DNA of 21,292 nucleotides, taken from assembly GCA_035649235.1 (NCBI GenBank), contig DASRJX010000216.1, positions 1 through 21,292 of the forward strand. The letters run 5' to 3'. Below the pieces are notes generated by a model. The model worked only from the letters and a program-made list of their open reading frames with translations. It did not search any database and was not told the origin of the DNA. Origin of the DNA: DASRJX01 sp035649235. GTDB lineage: Bacteria > Acidobacteriota > Polarisedimenticolia > Gp22-AA2. A program made the position numbers and the translations under genes. Below are positions 1 to 7,069 of the stretch, piece after piece; the stretch's first letter is position 1; each line of letters begins with the position of its first letter.

Positions 1-2
1 TC

Positions 3-311
3 GCAACGTCCATCCTGGCGCCGACCATCGAGCGCCACCTCCTGCCGGATGACGACGACGGGAAGAGCGTCCGCTTCTGGAAGCGATTCGGCGCCGTGGC
101 GCTCTACGGCGGGGCGGGCCTCGTGGCGCTGCAGCGCATCAACGTGGACGCCCACTGGCTCCCCGACGTCTACCTTGGCTACGTCTGCGGGCTGGGAGTC
201 GGCAAGCTCCTGGTCGACAGCCGGAGGGGCGGGCGCGAGTGGCGCGAGGAGCGCCGGGGGCACGGGGTGCAGACGAGCGTCAGCGCGAGCGGGATCTCGA
301 TCGTCTGGTGA
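3..311 (+). CDS. PAP2-family phosphatase, C-terminal fragment (5' end outside window)
   Basis: This is the last 102 codons of a gene that enters from the left edge and stops with TGA at 309-311. The frame is open from base 3. It contains the third signature motif of the PAP2 (type 2 phosphatidic acid phosphatase) superfamily: Arg, five residues, His, three residues, Asp, in the stretch QRINVDAHWLPDVYLGY. Gln stands where Ser usually precedes the Arg. The His is the family's nucleophile-activating residue. A hydrophobic helix, GLGVGKLLV, follows, and then a short charged tail. Such proteins dephosphorylate phosphatidate or undecaprenyl pyrophosphate at the membrane. The substrate cannot be told here because the N-terminal motifs are missing. 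It ends 5 bp before the end of the convergent glycosyltransferase. The family call is fairly secure; the specific role is unknown. Confidence 0.75.
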   Translation, partial: ATSILAPTIERHLLPDDDDGKSVRFWKRFGAVALYGGAGLVALQRINVDAHWLPDVYLGYVCGLGVGKLLVDSRRGGREWREERRGHGVQTSVSASGISIVW

Positions 312-316
312 CGCTC

Positions 317-1279
317 TCAGGTCGCCGTCGTGCGCCGCTCCGAGGCTGCACGATCACGCTTCAGGGCCAGCCGGTAGCCGCGCACCAGCTCTTCGTCGAG
401 CACCGCGCGCCAGTACTTCTCGATGGTGCGCTTCGCTCCCAGCCGGCGCGCGATCGGCAGGGCCAGGCCCCGGAGCCGGGTCCGCAGCCGCTTCCCCGGC
501 GGGATGTGGGTGATCCCGGTGCGCCCGACGAGGGCGGGATGGTTGCGGAAGGCCACGTACATCGACTGTCCCGCCTTGAACTGCCGTCGCCGGAAGTCCT
601 CGAACGAGCGCCGGTGATGGTGGTAGCCGAGCGCCTGCTCGTCGAAGTGGAAGGAGAATCCCCGCTCCTGGAGCCTCCAGGCCAGCTCGATGTCCTCGAA
701 GCCGTACACGATCTGCTCGTCGAACGGGTTGTCGAGGAGCGCCTGCCTCTTGAAGGAGACGTTGCACGTGTAGACGTGCTTGTAGGTCACCGTCGTCCGG
801 CCGCGCACCTGATGGTATCGGAACTGCGGTCCCCCGTTGTCGAGCCACTCCATGAAGTGATCGATCTCCCACTCGGGCGGCCAGGTGACCCGGCCGACGA
901 CGACGGCGGTCACCTCCGAGTGCCTCCGGTGTCCGTCAAGGTGCCGCTCGAGCAGATCCGGCGCCGCCAGGATGTCGTCCTGGATGAGCAGGAGGATGGC
1001 CGCGCGTGCCTCGCGCGCGCCGCGGTTCCGCGTGGCCGACACGCCCTGGTTCTCCTGCCGCAGGCATCGGAGGGCGAGGGGTGTCGCGGAGGCCAGCGCG
1101 CGCAGCCGCTCCGAGGTGTCGTCGGGGGACCCGTCGTCGATCACGATCACCTCGAATCGGTCGCGCGGCAGCGTCTGGGCCTCGAGCCGGCGCAGCACGA
1201 GCGGCAGCGTCTCCGGCTTGCCGTAGGTCGGGATCACGACGGTCATCTCCGCCGTTCGGGGCGCGTCCGATGGGCTCAT
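317..1279 (-). CDS. Glycosyltransferase family 2 protein
   Basis: A 320-residue GT-A-fold glycosyltransferase. The start of the nucleotide-sugar site is at residues 14-20 (VVIPTYG) and the first acidic motif at 47-51 (IDDGS). RNRG lies at 84-87, QDD at 100-102 sits where the metal-binding DxD is expected, and GFEDIELAWRL begins at 193. The last matches the C-terminal ED motif of GT2 enzymes that elongate surface polysaccharides. There is no membrane segment, so it is probably a cytoplasmic or membrane-associated enzyme that uses a nucleotide sugar. Donor and acceptor cannot be read from sequence. The ATG at 1279 has no Shine-Dalgarno sequence, but an extended -10 element lies just upstream and would place the RNA start on the A of the ATG. 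An internal ATG at residue 12 is a possible alternative. The gene is divergent from the GT4-type gene. Confidence 0.9.
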   Translation of the reverse strand: MSPSDAPRTAEMTVVIPTYGKPETLPLVLRRLEAQTLPRDRFEVIVIDDGSPDDTSERLRALASATPLALRCLRQENQGVSATRNRGAREARAAILLLIQDDILAAPDLLERHLDGHRRHSEVTAVVVGRVTWPPEWEIDHFMEWLDNGGPQFRYHQVRGRTTVTYKHVYTCNVSFKRQALLDNPFDEQIVYGFEDIELAWRLQERGFSFHFDEQALGYHHHRRSFEDFRRRQFKAGQSMYVAFRNHPALVGRTGITHIPPGKRLRTRLRGLALPIARRLGAKRTIEKYWRAVLDEELVRGYRLALKRDRAASERRTTAT

Positions 1280-1285
1280 AGGGAC

Positions 1286-1296
1286 AACTTACCACA
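1286..1296 (-). promoter_or_regulatory. Extended -10 promoter element of the GT2 gene
   Basis: On the minus strand this reads TGTGGTAAGTT: a TRTG-n extended -10 followed by TAAGTT, a 3/6 match to TATAAT. If the last base is -7, transcription starts at 1279, the A of the start codon, which would give a leaderless mRNA. No good -35 is seen. The same TGTGnTA pattern precedes three other genes in the window. Confidence 0.4.
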
Positions 1297-1337
1297 GGGG
1301 TCCCGCGCGTTGACCGGGTGGCGCCATCTCTGTCACG

Positions 1338-2537
1338 ATGCCGCGCGCCATGCGGCTCCTCTGCGTCCTCAACGGCGGACCCGAGCATCCGAGCACCCGC
1401 TTCCGCGTCTGGCAGCACCTCGAGACCCTGCGGGCGCGCGGCTGCGAGGTCGACGTGCTGGTCGCCAAAAGGAGCGAGGGGTACGACCTGCGCACCCTCA
1501 GACGCCGGGCCCGGCGGGCCGAGGTCATCCTGGTCCAGAAGAAGCTGTTCGCCCCCTGGAAGCTGCGCCTGCTGCCTCGCGCCACGCCGCTGGTCTTCGA
1601 TTTCGACGACGCCCTGTTCGCCCCCACGCCTGAGGAAGAGGAGCGGCTTGGCGCCCGCGCCGCCGCGCGCCGTGCGGGGGAGCGCCGGCGGCGGCTGCAG
1701 GCGACGCTGCGCCGGGCGCGGAAGGTGATCGCCGGGAATCAGTACCTCGCCGCCCAGGCCGCGCCGTTCGCCGCCGACGTCGTGGTGCTGCCGACCGGGG
1801 TCGATCTGGCGCCCTTCCCGGAGGCCACGGTGCGCCGCGCCGCCGAGCGCCGGAGGCAGCGCCGGGGGGAGCGCCTGATCGGCTGGATCGGCAGCCGGCC
1901 CAGCCTCCGCTACCTGCCGGCCCTGGCGGCGCCGCTGCGCGCGGTCTGCGGCCGAGTGCGCGGGGCGCGGCTGGTCCAGGTGTGCGACGAGTTCATCGAT
2001 CTGCCCGGCGTGCCGACCGAGAAGCGGCGGTGGAGCCGCGAACGGGAGGCGGCCGACCTGATGGATTTCGACGTCGGTCTCATGCCTCTGGATGATCGCC
2101 CCTTCGCGCGGGGAAAGTGCGGCCTGAAGATCCTGCAGTACCAGGCCGCCGCGGTGCCGGTCGTCGGATCGCCCTTCGGCGCGAACCGGGAGATCGTGGG
2201 CGACGGCACGACGGGACTCTTCGCCGAGGGCGCGGCCGCCTGGGAGGAGGCGATCCTCCGGCTCCTCTCGGACGCACCACTGGCGCGGCGTCTGGGAGAG
2301 GCCGGACGGGAGCGCGTGGCGGCGGATTACGCCGCGGACGTGATCGGAGCGCGGCTGGCCGGGGAGATCCTGGCGGCCGCGCGCCCCGTCCCGGGTCGAT
2401 CCCGCTCAGGCAAGACAGCACTTCCAGGCCAGAAACGCAAAGGTGAGGACCACCCCGGCCAGGACCAGGGGCTCCTGGTTCCGGACCATCTGGCGAAAGG
2501 ACCAGCGCGCGTCGTCCCCCCGGAAAGGGCGAGGTGA
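1338..2537 (+). CDS. Glycosyltransferase family 4-type protein
   Basis: The open frame encodes 399 residues. The N-terminal half (MRLLCVLNGGPEHPSTRFRV) resembles GT-B enzymes that move sugar onto lipid-linked or surface glycans. FDFDDALF is at 87-94 and LPTGVDLAPF, the typical inter-domain segment, at 151-160. IGWIGSRPSLRYLP starts the second Rossmann domain at about 181. CGLKILQYQAAAVPVVGSPFGAN from about 261 is the donor-nucleotide site. The recognisable domain ends near residue 350, around base 2390. The remaining roughly 45 residues (GRSRSGKTALPG onward) are charged, lack family character and lie opposite the 3' end of the methyltransferase gene, so they look like read-through of a lost stop. 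ATG at 1350 is an equally possible start. TTGACC at 1310-1315 is a -35 candidate, but I see no clear -10. Confidence 0.85.
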   Translation: MPRAMRLLCVLNGGPEHPSTRFRVWQHLETLRARGCEVDVLVAKRSEGYDLRTLRRRARRAEVILVQKKLFAPWKLRLLPRATPLVFDFDDALFAPTPEEEERLGARAAARRAGERRRRLQATLRRARKVIAGNQYLAAQAAPFAADVVVLPTGVDLAPFPEATVRRAAERRRQRRGERLIGWIGSRPSLRYLPALAAPLRAVCGRVRGARLVQVCDEFIDLPGVPTEKRRWSREREAADLMDFDVGLMPLDDRPFARGKCGLKILQYQAAAVPVVGSPFGANREIVGDGTTGLFAEGAAAWEEAILRLLSDAPLARRLGEAGRERVAADYAADVIGARLAGEILAAARPVPGRSRSGKTALPGQKRKGEDHPGQDQGLLVPDHLAKGPARVVPPERAR

Positions 2538-2975
2538 GGGGAAGAGGATCGGAACGGTCCTGCGGTAGGCCTCGTAGGCGTCGCCGTGGATCCGCGCCAG
2601 ACGATCTCCCTCGACCCGCAGCTTGCGGGGGATGTAATAGAGGAAGAAGACCAGGTATCCGACGGCGAGTGCCATGTAGTTGAGCCCCCATTCCGAGCGC
2701 GCCGCCAGCCCGAGGCCCGTGAGGATCAGCAGGCGCCCGAGGTAGAGAGGATTCTGCGTGTAGGCGTAGGGGCCCGAGGTGGCGAGCCGCACCGACTTGT
2801 GAAGGTGCCCCGCAGCCCACAGGCGAACGGCCTCGCCGAGGCCCGCCAGGACGGCGCCAGCGATGAGCAGGCCGCGGGTGGGGCGGGCCAGGATCACGAG
2901 CGCGGCGATGAACAGGTAGACCCCGGCGAGGCGCAGGTGTCCGAGGAAGCGGCTGCGTTCCGGCACGTCGATCAC
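2406..2975 (-). CDS. Isoprenylcysteine/phospholipid methyltransferase-like membrane protein
   Basis: A 189-residue polytopic protein of the ICMT/PEMT superfamily of SAM-dependent membrane methyltransferases. Hydrophobic helices lie at about 15-30, 36-55, 81-92 and 97-116, with another near 169-184. The diagnostic C-terminal SAM-binding region is intact: SGPYAYTQNPLYLG (67-80), Glu122 after the long helix, and HGDAYEAYRRTVP (130-142). Bacterial members rarely have known substrates. Some methylate phosphatidylethanolamine or small thiols and others are uncharacterised, so I assign only the reaction class. The start is GTG at 2975, with no strong Shine-Dalgarno sequence. Its 3' end overlaps the convergent GT4-type frame by 132 bp, and its start is only 23 bp from the divergent ArnT-like gene. 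Confidence 0.85.
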   Translation of the reverse strand: MIDVPERSRFLGHLRLAGVYLFIAALVILARPTRGLLIAGAVLAGLGEAVRLWAAGHLHKSVRLATSGPYAYTQNPLYLGRLLILTGLGLAARSEWGLNYMALAVGYLVFFLYYIPRKLRVEGDRLARIHGDAYEAYRRTVPILFPSPRPFRGDDARWSFRQMVRNQEPLVLAGVVLTFAFLAWKCCLA

Positions 2976-2998
2976 CTCGACAGGGAGGGCGCATCCTA

Positions 2999-4633
2999 GT
3001 GGACCACCAACGGCCTGTCAACCGGCCCGCGTGGCGGGACGCGCTCGGACTCGCCGCCCTCGGCCTCCTGCTGTTCGGCTGGCGCCTCGGAGGGCACGAC
3101 CTCTGGCCGACCGACGAGCCGCGCTTCGCCCTCGTGGCACGCGAGATGTGGGAGCGCGGCGATCCGGTCGTGCTGTCGCTGAACAACCACCTGTACACCG
3201 AGAAGCCGCCGCTGTTCTTCTGGGCCGTCAACGCCTTCGCGCACCTCACGGGCGGCGTCGGCGAGGTCGCGGCGCGCCTGCCTTCGGTTCTCTCGGCGAT
3301 CCTGGCGTTGCTGCTGATCCGGCGGCTGGGGGAGATCCTCTACGATCGGCCGACGGGATGGCTGGGAGCGGTGATCTTCGCCACCAGCATCCAGATCCTG
3401 GAACGAGCCCGCTGGGCGTCCATCGACATGACGCTCAATCTGTTCGTCCTGGCCGCCATCCTCCTCCTGTGGTCGGGGACGAGGGACGAGGCCCGCGGCC
3501 GGATCGGGATCGTCGTCGCCTGGGGCTCCATGGCGTGCGCCACGCTCGCCAAGGGCCCCGTCGGCCTGGTGCTGCCGCTCCTCGCGCTCGCGCCCGCGCT
3601 CGTCGTCACGTCGGGGTGGAGGAGCCTGCGCCGCCTGGTGCCGCTTTCGGGAGTCGTCGTGTACCTGGCGGTCGTCCTCGCTTGGTTCGTTCCGTTCGCG
3701 CTGCGGATCGGCCCGGGCGAGGCGATGGGGATCCTGACCCACCAGACTGTGGAGCGGTACGTCGATGCCTGGAACGCCCAGCATCCGATCTGGTACTTCC
3801 TCTGGCAGTTCCCGGTGGGCTTCTTTCCCTGGAGCGTGTTCCTCCCCTGGGCCGTCCACTGGAGCCTGCAGCGGTCGCAGTCCGCCGAGGAGCGGCGATC
3901 GGCGATCGTCCTCGTCTGCTGGATCGCCGCCATCTTCCTGTTTTTCTCGCTCTCCACCGGCAAGCGCGGCGTCTACATCATTCCTCTGTACCCGGCCGCG
4001 GCGCTGCTCGTCGCCCGGATGTTCCGATGCTCCGAGCCCGCCGCGGGGGCGCTGCGGGAGGAGCCACCGGCCGGCCTGCGAGCGGCGTTCGGCGCCTGGG
4101 CGGTCGTCGCCGCGGCGGCCGCCGGCGCGATTGCCGTGGTCCTGCCGCGCCGCCATGCCGAGCTGCGCGGCGCCTCCTTCCTGGCGGCGACCATTCTCCT
4201 GTTCGCGGCGTTTCTGGCGCTGCTCCTGGCACGGCGGGGACGGCCTGTCGGGGCGGCGCTCGCCGTCGGCGGTGCTCTGGCGGGGATGCTGTTCGTGTGC
4301 ACCGAGCGGGTGGTGCCGTGGGCGAACGCGCATCTCAACCTGAGCGGCTTCGCCGGCGAGGTCCGCGCCGCGCTGCGCGACGACGCCCCGCTGGCGGCGA
4401 CGAAGGAGAAGCGCGATGCCTGGGTCTTCTACACCGGCCGCTTCGTCGAGGAGGTCGACAGCCGCGAGCAGGTGCTCGCCTACCTCGCCGGCCCGCCGCC
4501 CCGGGACCTGATCATCGAAGACGAGTTCCTGGCGCGGATCCGCGGCGACCTGCCGGAGGCGGTGCGTGAGGTCGTGCGGGGCCGTGTCTCGGGACGTCCG
4601 TATCATCTGTTGCGGCTGGAGGCAGTCCCGTGA
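2999..4633 (+). CDS. ArnT-like polyprenyl-phosphate-sugar glycosyltransferase (GT39/GT83 type)
   Basis: A 544-residue integral membrane GT-C enzyme. The first periplasmic loop has the hallmark TDEPRFALVAREM at 38-50, whose Asp/Glu pair is catalytic in ArnT, followed by LNNHLYTEKPPLFFW at 61-75. About a dozen hydrophobic segments follow. The C-terminal portion (about 440-544) is a soluble domain (DAWVFYTGRFVEEVD, DLIIEDEF). ArnT-type enzymes move a sugar from undecaprenyl phosphate to lipid A or another outer-leaflet acceptor. Here neither the sugar nor the acceptor is known. The start is GTG at 2999, with GGGAGG at 2983-2988 as a somewhat distant ribosome site. The donor-loading partners expected for this family, GT2 and LAB_N, are present in the window but about 7 kb away. 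The gene ends 10 bp before the next one. Confidence 0.9.
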   Translation: MDHQRPVNRPAWRDALGLAALGLLLFGWRLGGHDLWPTDEPRFALVAREMWERGDPVVLSLNNHLYTEKPPLFFWAVNAFAHLTGGVGEVAARLPSVLSAILALLLIRRLGEILYDRPTGWLGAVIFATSIQILERARWASIDMTLNLFVLAAILLLWSGTRDEARGRIGIVVAWGSMACATLAKGPVGLVLPLLALAPALVVTSGWRSLRRLVPLSGVVVYLAVVLAWFVPFALRIGPGEAMGILTHQTVERYVDAWNAQHPIWYFLWQFPVGFFPWSVFLPWAVHWSLQRSQSAEERRSAIVLVCWIAAIFLFFSLSTGKRGVYIIPLYPAAALLVARMFRCSEPAAGALREEPPAGLRAAFGAWAVVAAAAAGAIAVVLPRRHAELRGASFLAATILLFAAFLALLLARRGRPVGAALAVGGALAGMLFVCTERVVPWANAHLNLSGFAGEVRAALRDDAPLAATKEKRDAWVFYTGRFVEEVDSREQVLAYLAGPPPRDLIIEDEFLARIRGDLPEAVREVVRGRVSGRPYHLLRLEAVP

Positions 4634-4643
4634 CGGTGCACAG

Positions 4644-5360
4644 GTGAAGCTCTCCCGGCTGCTGGCGGGGGTCGTCCTTGGTCTACTCCTGCTGGGAGGG
4701 CTCTGGTACGGCGGGTGGGTGCTGCCGCCGGAAGGGCTGTCGCGACGGGTGGCCCTCCTGCACGCGGCGTTCCCCGGCGCTCTGAGAGAGGCCGAGGTGT
4801 CGCAGATCGACTGCCCGCCGCTCCGGCGCCTCCGCCTGTACGTCGTGTGCACGCGCGGCTGCGAGGGCCTCTGGCGCCTGGTCCTGGTCAAGGGACTGCG
4901 GGCGACCACCCTCGCGAACCTCGCCGGCTCGCCGCCCGAGCCGTCGTCGATCTCCCGGCAGCGGATGAACGCCGCCGTCGGACGCGAGGCGCTGCGCCTT
5001 GACTCGATGCAAGCCCGTGAGATGATCGCCTGCTATCTCCGGCTCGACGGTCTGCATCCCGAGCTGGTGCTGCCGGACGGCGGGCTCGAGGCCGTGGAAG
5101 AGGCCCGGCGGCAGGGCGAGGCCGCGATGCGCCGCCTGGAGGAGAGCCTCGACGAGCAAGCGGCCTCGCGCCGCATCAAGATCGAGGAAGTCCCCCAGGG
5201 ATACGAGGCCGACGTGCTGTACTGGGACACGTGGCGCGAGGGATGGCCGGTCCTGCGCCTCCGGCTCGATCTGGCCCGCGACGGGCAGCTGCGGGGGGCG
5301 CGCGCCTGGTTGATGCCGGCGGCGACCAGGCCTCCGCCGGCGGGGGATGGGTCCGAATAA
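4644..5360 (+). CDS. Unrecognised membrane-anchored protein
   Basis: A protein of 238 residues if started at GTG 4644, which lies just after the ArnT-like stop and opens with a clean signal anchor (KLSRLLAGVVLGLLLLGGLWYGGWVL, residues 2-27). The longer frame to 4566 would overlap the upstream gene with non-hydrophobic sequence and is rejected. After the anchor comes a segment with three cysteines (C57, C69, C73) in a basic, hydrophobic context. A long Glu/Arg-rich helix that could form a coiled coil follows (about 146-180), and then a beta-rich C-terminal part (VLYWDTWREGWPVLRLRLDLARDGQ). It probably faces the periplasm. I recognise no family. Spacing suggests co-transcription with the ArnT-like gene, and the 79 bp after it separate it from aceB. 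Confidence 0.7.
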   Translation: MKLSRLLAGVVLGLLLLGGLWYGGWVLPPEGLSRRVALLHAAFPGALREAEVSQIDCPPLRRLRLYVVCTRGCEGLWRLVLVKGLRATTLANLAGSPPEPSSISRQRMNAAVGREALRLDSMQAREMIACYLRLDGLHPELVLPDGGLEAVEEARRQGEAAMRRLEESLDEQAASRRIKIEEVPQGYEADVLYWDTWREGWPVLRLRLDLARDGQLRGARAWLMPAATRPPPAGDGSE

Positions 5361-5401
5361 GCGCTCGATGACACAATTGGTTGTTGCGCCGTAGGACGCT
5401 T

Positions 5402-5417
5402 CGCGAAATACTTCGCG
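5402..5417. promoter_or_regulatory. 16-bp dyad upstream of aceB (operator candidate)
   Basis: CGCGAA-ATAC-TTCGCG is a perfect 6-bp inverted repeat with a 4-bp spacer, ending 22 bp before the aceB ATG. The same bases also form a direct repeat of CTTCGCG (5399-5405 and 5411-5417), and TTCGCGAA (5400-5407) is itself palindromic. TTGTTG at 5381-5386 could be a -35, but no clear -10 is seen. The layout fits a repressor or activator site controlling aceBA. The regulator is unknown. Confidence 0.4.
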
Positions 5418-5439
5418 GTTGAACCCGTCGAGATCCGTG

Positions 5440-7050
5440 ATGAGCGAACCCCTCACCGCCCCCCCTGGCCTCTCGGTCCTGGGCCGCCCGACTCCCAGCG
5501 CGGCCGCGGTCCTGACCGGGCGGACGCTGGACTTCGTGGCCGATCTCAGCCGCCGCTTCTCGTCCCGCGTGGACGAGCTCCTGGACGCCCGACGTCGGCG
5601 CCAGGCGGCCTTCGATCGCGGCGAGCGGCCGCGCTTTCTCGAGGAGACGGCTTCCATCCGCGCGGGCGATTGGCAGGTCGCGCCGTTGCCGGCGGACCTC
5701 ACCGACCGGAGGGTCGAGATCACGGGCCCCACCGATCGCAAGATGATCATCAACGCCCTGAACTCGGGGGCCAGCGTCTTCATGGCCGATTTCGAGGACG
5801 CCAGCACGCCGACCTGGACCAACACGATCGAGGGGCAGAAGAACCTCATGGAGGCCGCGCGCGGGACGATCGCGTTCCGCGATCCGGCGAGCGGGAAGGA
5901 CTATCGTCTCGGCGAGACCCTCGCGACCTTGTGTGTGCGGCCTCGCGGCTGGCACCTGCAGGAGAAGCACCTCCAGGTCGACGGCCGTCCCGTTCCCGCG
6001 GGACTCTTCGACTTCGGAGTGTTCTTCGCGCTCAACGCCGAAGCGCTTCTGGCGCGGGGCACCGGTCCCTATTTTTACCTTCCCAAGATGCAGAGCCACC
6101 TCGAGGCGCGCCTGTGGAACGACGTCTTCCTGCGCTCCCAGGAATGGCTCGGCGCGAGGCCCGGCACCATCAAGGCGACAGTGCTCATCGAGACGCTCCC
6201 GGCCGCCTTCGAGATGGAGGAGATCCTGTACGAGCTGCGACAGCACTCCGCCGGCCTCAACTGCGGCCGCTGGGATTACATCTTCTCCTTCATCAAGACG
6301 CTCCGCGAGGACCCGGCATGCGTGCTCCCCGACCGGGCGCAGGTCACCATGGAGCAGCCGTTCCTGCGCGCCTACACGCAGCTGCTGGTGCGCATCTGCC
6401 ATCGTCGCGGCGTCCACGCCATGGGTGGCATGGCGGCGCAGATCCCGATCAAGAACGACCCCGAGGCCGGTCGCGAGGCCCTCGAGCGGGTGCGGGCCGA
6501 CAAGCTGCGCGAGGTGCGCGACGGGCACGACGGCACCTGGGTCGCCCACCCCGGTCTGGTCCCGGTGGCGAAGGAAGTGTTCGACGCGCACATGCCGATG
6601 CCGAACCAGCTGCATCGCAAGCGCGAGGACGTGACGGTCACGGAGGACGATCTGCTGCGGCCGCCGCAGGGAACCCGCACCGAGGCCGGGCTCCGGCGCA
6701 GCATCGGCGTCGGCCTGCGCTACCTCGAATCCTGGCTCCGGGGCACCGGCTGCGTTCCGATCGACAACCTGATGGAGGACGCGGCGACAGCGGAGATCTG
6801 CCGCGCGCAGATCTGGCAATGGGTGCGTCACGGAGCGGCGCTCGACGACGGCCGGACCGTGACGCGCGCGCTCGTGCGGTCGATGCTCGACGACGAGATG
6901 ACGCGCCTCGGCGCCCGGCCGGACTTGCGGGCCGCCTCGTCGCGCCTGCGCGAGGCGCGAGCGCTATTCGAAGAGGTCGCGCTGTCCGAGCGTCTCGTCG
7001 ATTTCCTGACCCTGCCAGCGTACGATCGAATGCTCGCTTCGGAGGCCTGA
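5440..7050 (+). CDS. aceB: Malate synthase A
   Basis: Condenses glyoxylate with acetyl-CoA to malate, the second step of the glyoxylate shunt, in the cytoplasm. With the ATG at 5440 it is 536 residues, close to the roughly 533 of E. coli AceB. GTG at 5437 and TTG at 5419 are also in frame. Family blocks are all present: TGPTDRKMIINALNSGA (95-111), MADFEDASTPTW (115-126) and RPRGWHLQEKH (167-177, with the substrate-binding Arg). The probable Mg ligands are Glu251 (IETLPAAFEMEE) and Asp279 (GRWDYIFSF). NLMEDAATAEICRAQ follows with the catalytic base Asp447. AHPGLVPVAKEVFD is at 369-382. It is complete, with no frameshift. It is followed 19 bp later by aceA, so the two form an operon, preceded by a dyad that may be its control site. 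Confidence 0.97.
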   Translation: MSEPLTAPPGLSVLGRPTPSAAAVLTGRTLDFVADLSRRFSSRVDELLDARRRRQAAFDRGERPRFLEETASIRAGDWQVAPLPADLTDRRVEITGPTDRKMIINALNSGASVFMADFEDASTPTWTNTIEGQKNLMEAARGTIAFRDPASGKDYRLGETLATLCVRPRGWHLQEKHLQVDGRPVPAGLFDFGVFFALNAEALLARGTGPYFYLPKMQSHLEARLWNDVFLRSQEWLGARPGTIKATVLIETLPAAFEMEEILYELRQHSAGLNCGRWDYIFSFIKTLREDPACVLPDRAQVTMEQPFLRAYTQLLVRICHRRGVHAMGGMAAQIPIKNDPEAGREALERVRADKLREVRDGHDGTWVAHPGLVPVAKEVFDAHMPMPNQLHRKREDVTVTEDDLLRPPQGTRTEAGLRRSIGVGLRYLESWLRGTGCVPIDNLMEDAATAEICRAQIWQWVRHGAALDDGRTVTRALVRSMLDDEMTRLGARPDLRAASSRLREARALFEEVALSERLVDFLTLPAYDRMLASEA

Positions 7051-7057
7051 CCACAAC

Positions 7058-7062
7058 AGGAG
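7058..7062 (+). promoter_or_regulatory. Shine-Dalgarno sequence of aceA
   Basis: AGGAG with a 7-nt spacing to the ATG at 7070. It lies in the 19-bp gap after the aceB stop and supports both the chosen start and separate translation of aceA within the operon. Confidence 0.7.
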
Positions 7063-7069
7063 CCACATC

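Noticed and set aside
1310..1337. TTGACC considered as a full promoter for the GT4-type gene
   Set aside because: The -35 is good, but no hexamer at 16-18 bp resembles a -10 better than chance.
2996..4909. 637-residue minus-strand open frame
   Set aside because: Lies opposite the ArnT-like and following genes. The translation is Arg/Gln/Asp/Glu-rich without domains, typical of a GC-driven antisense shadow.
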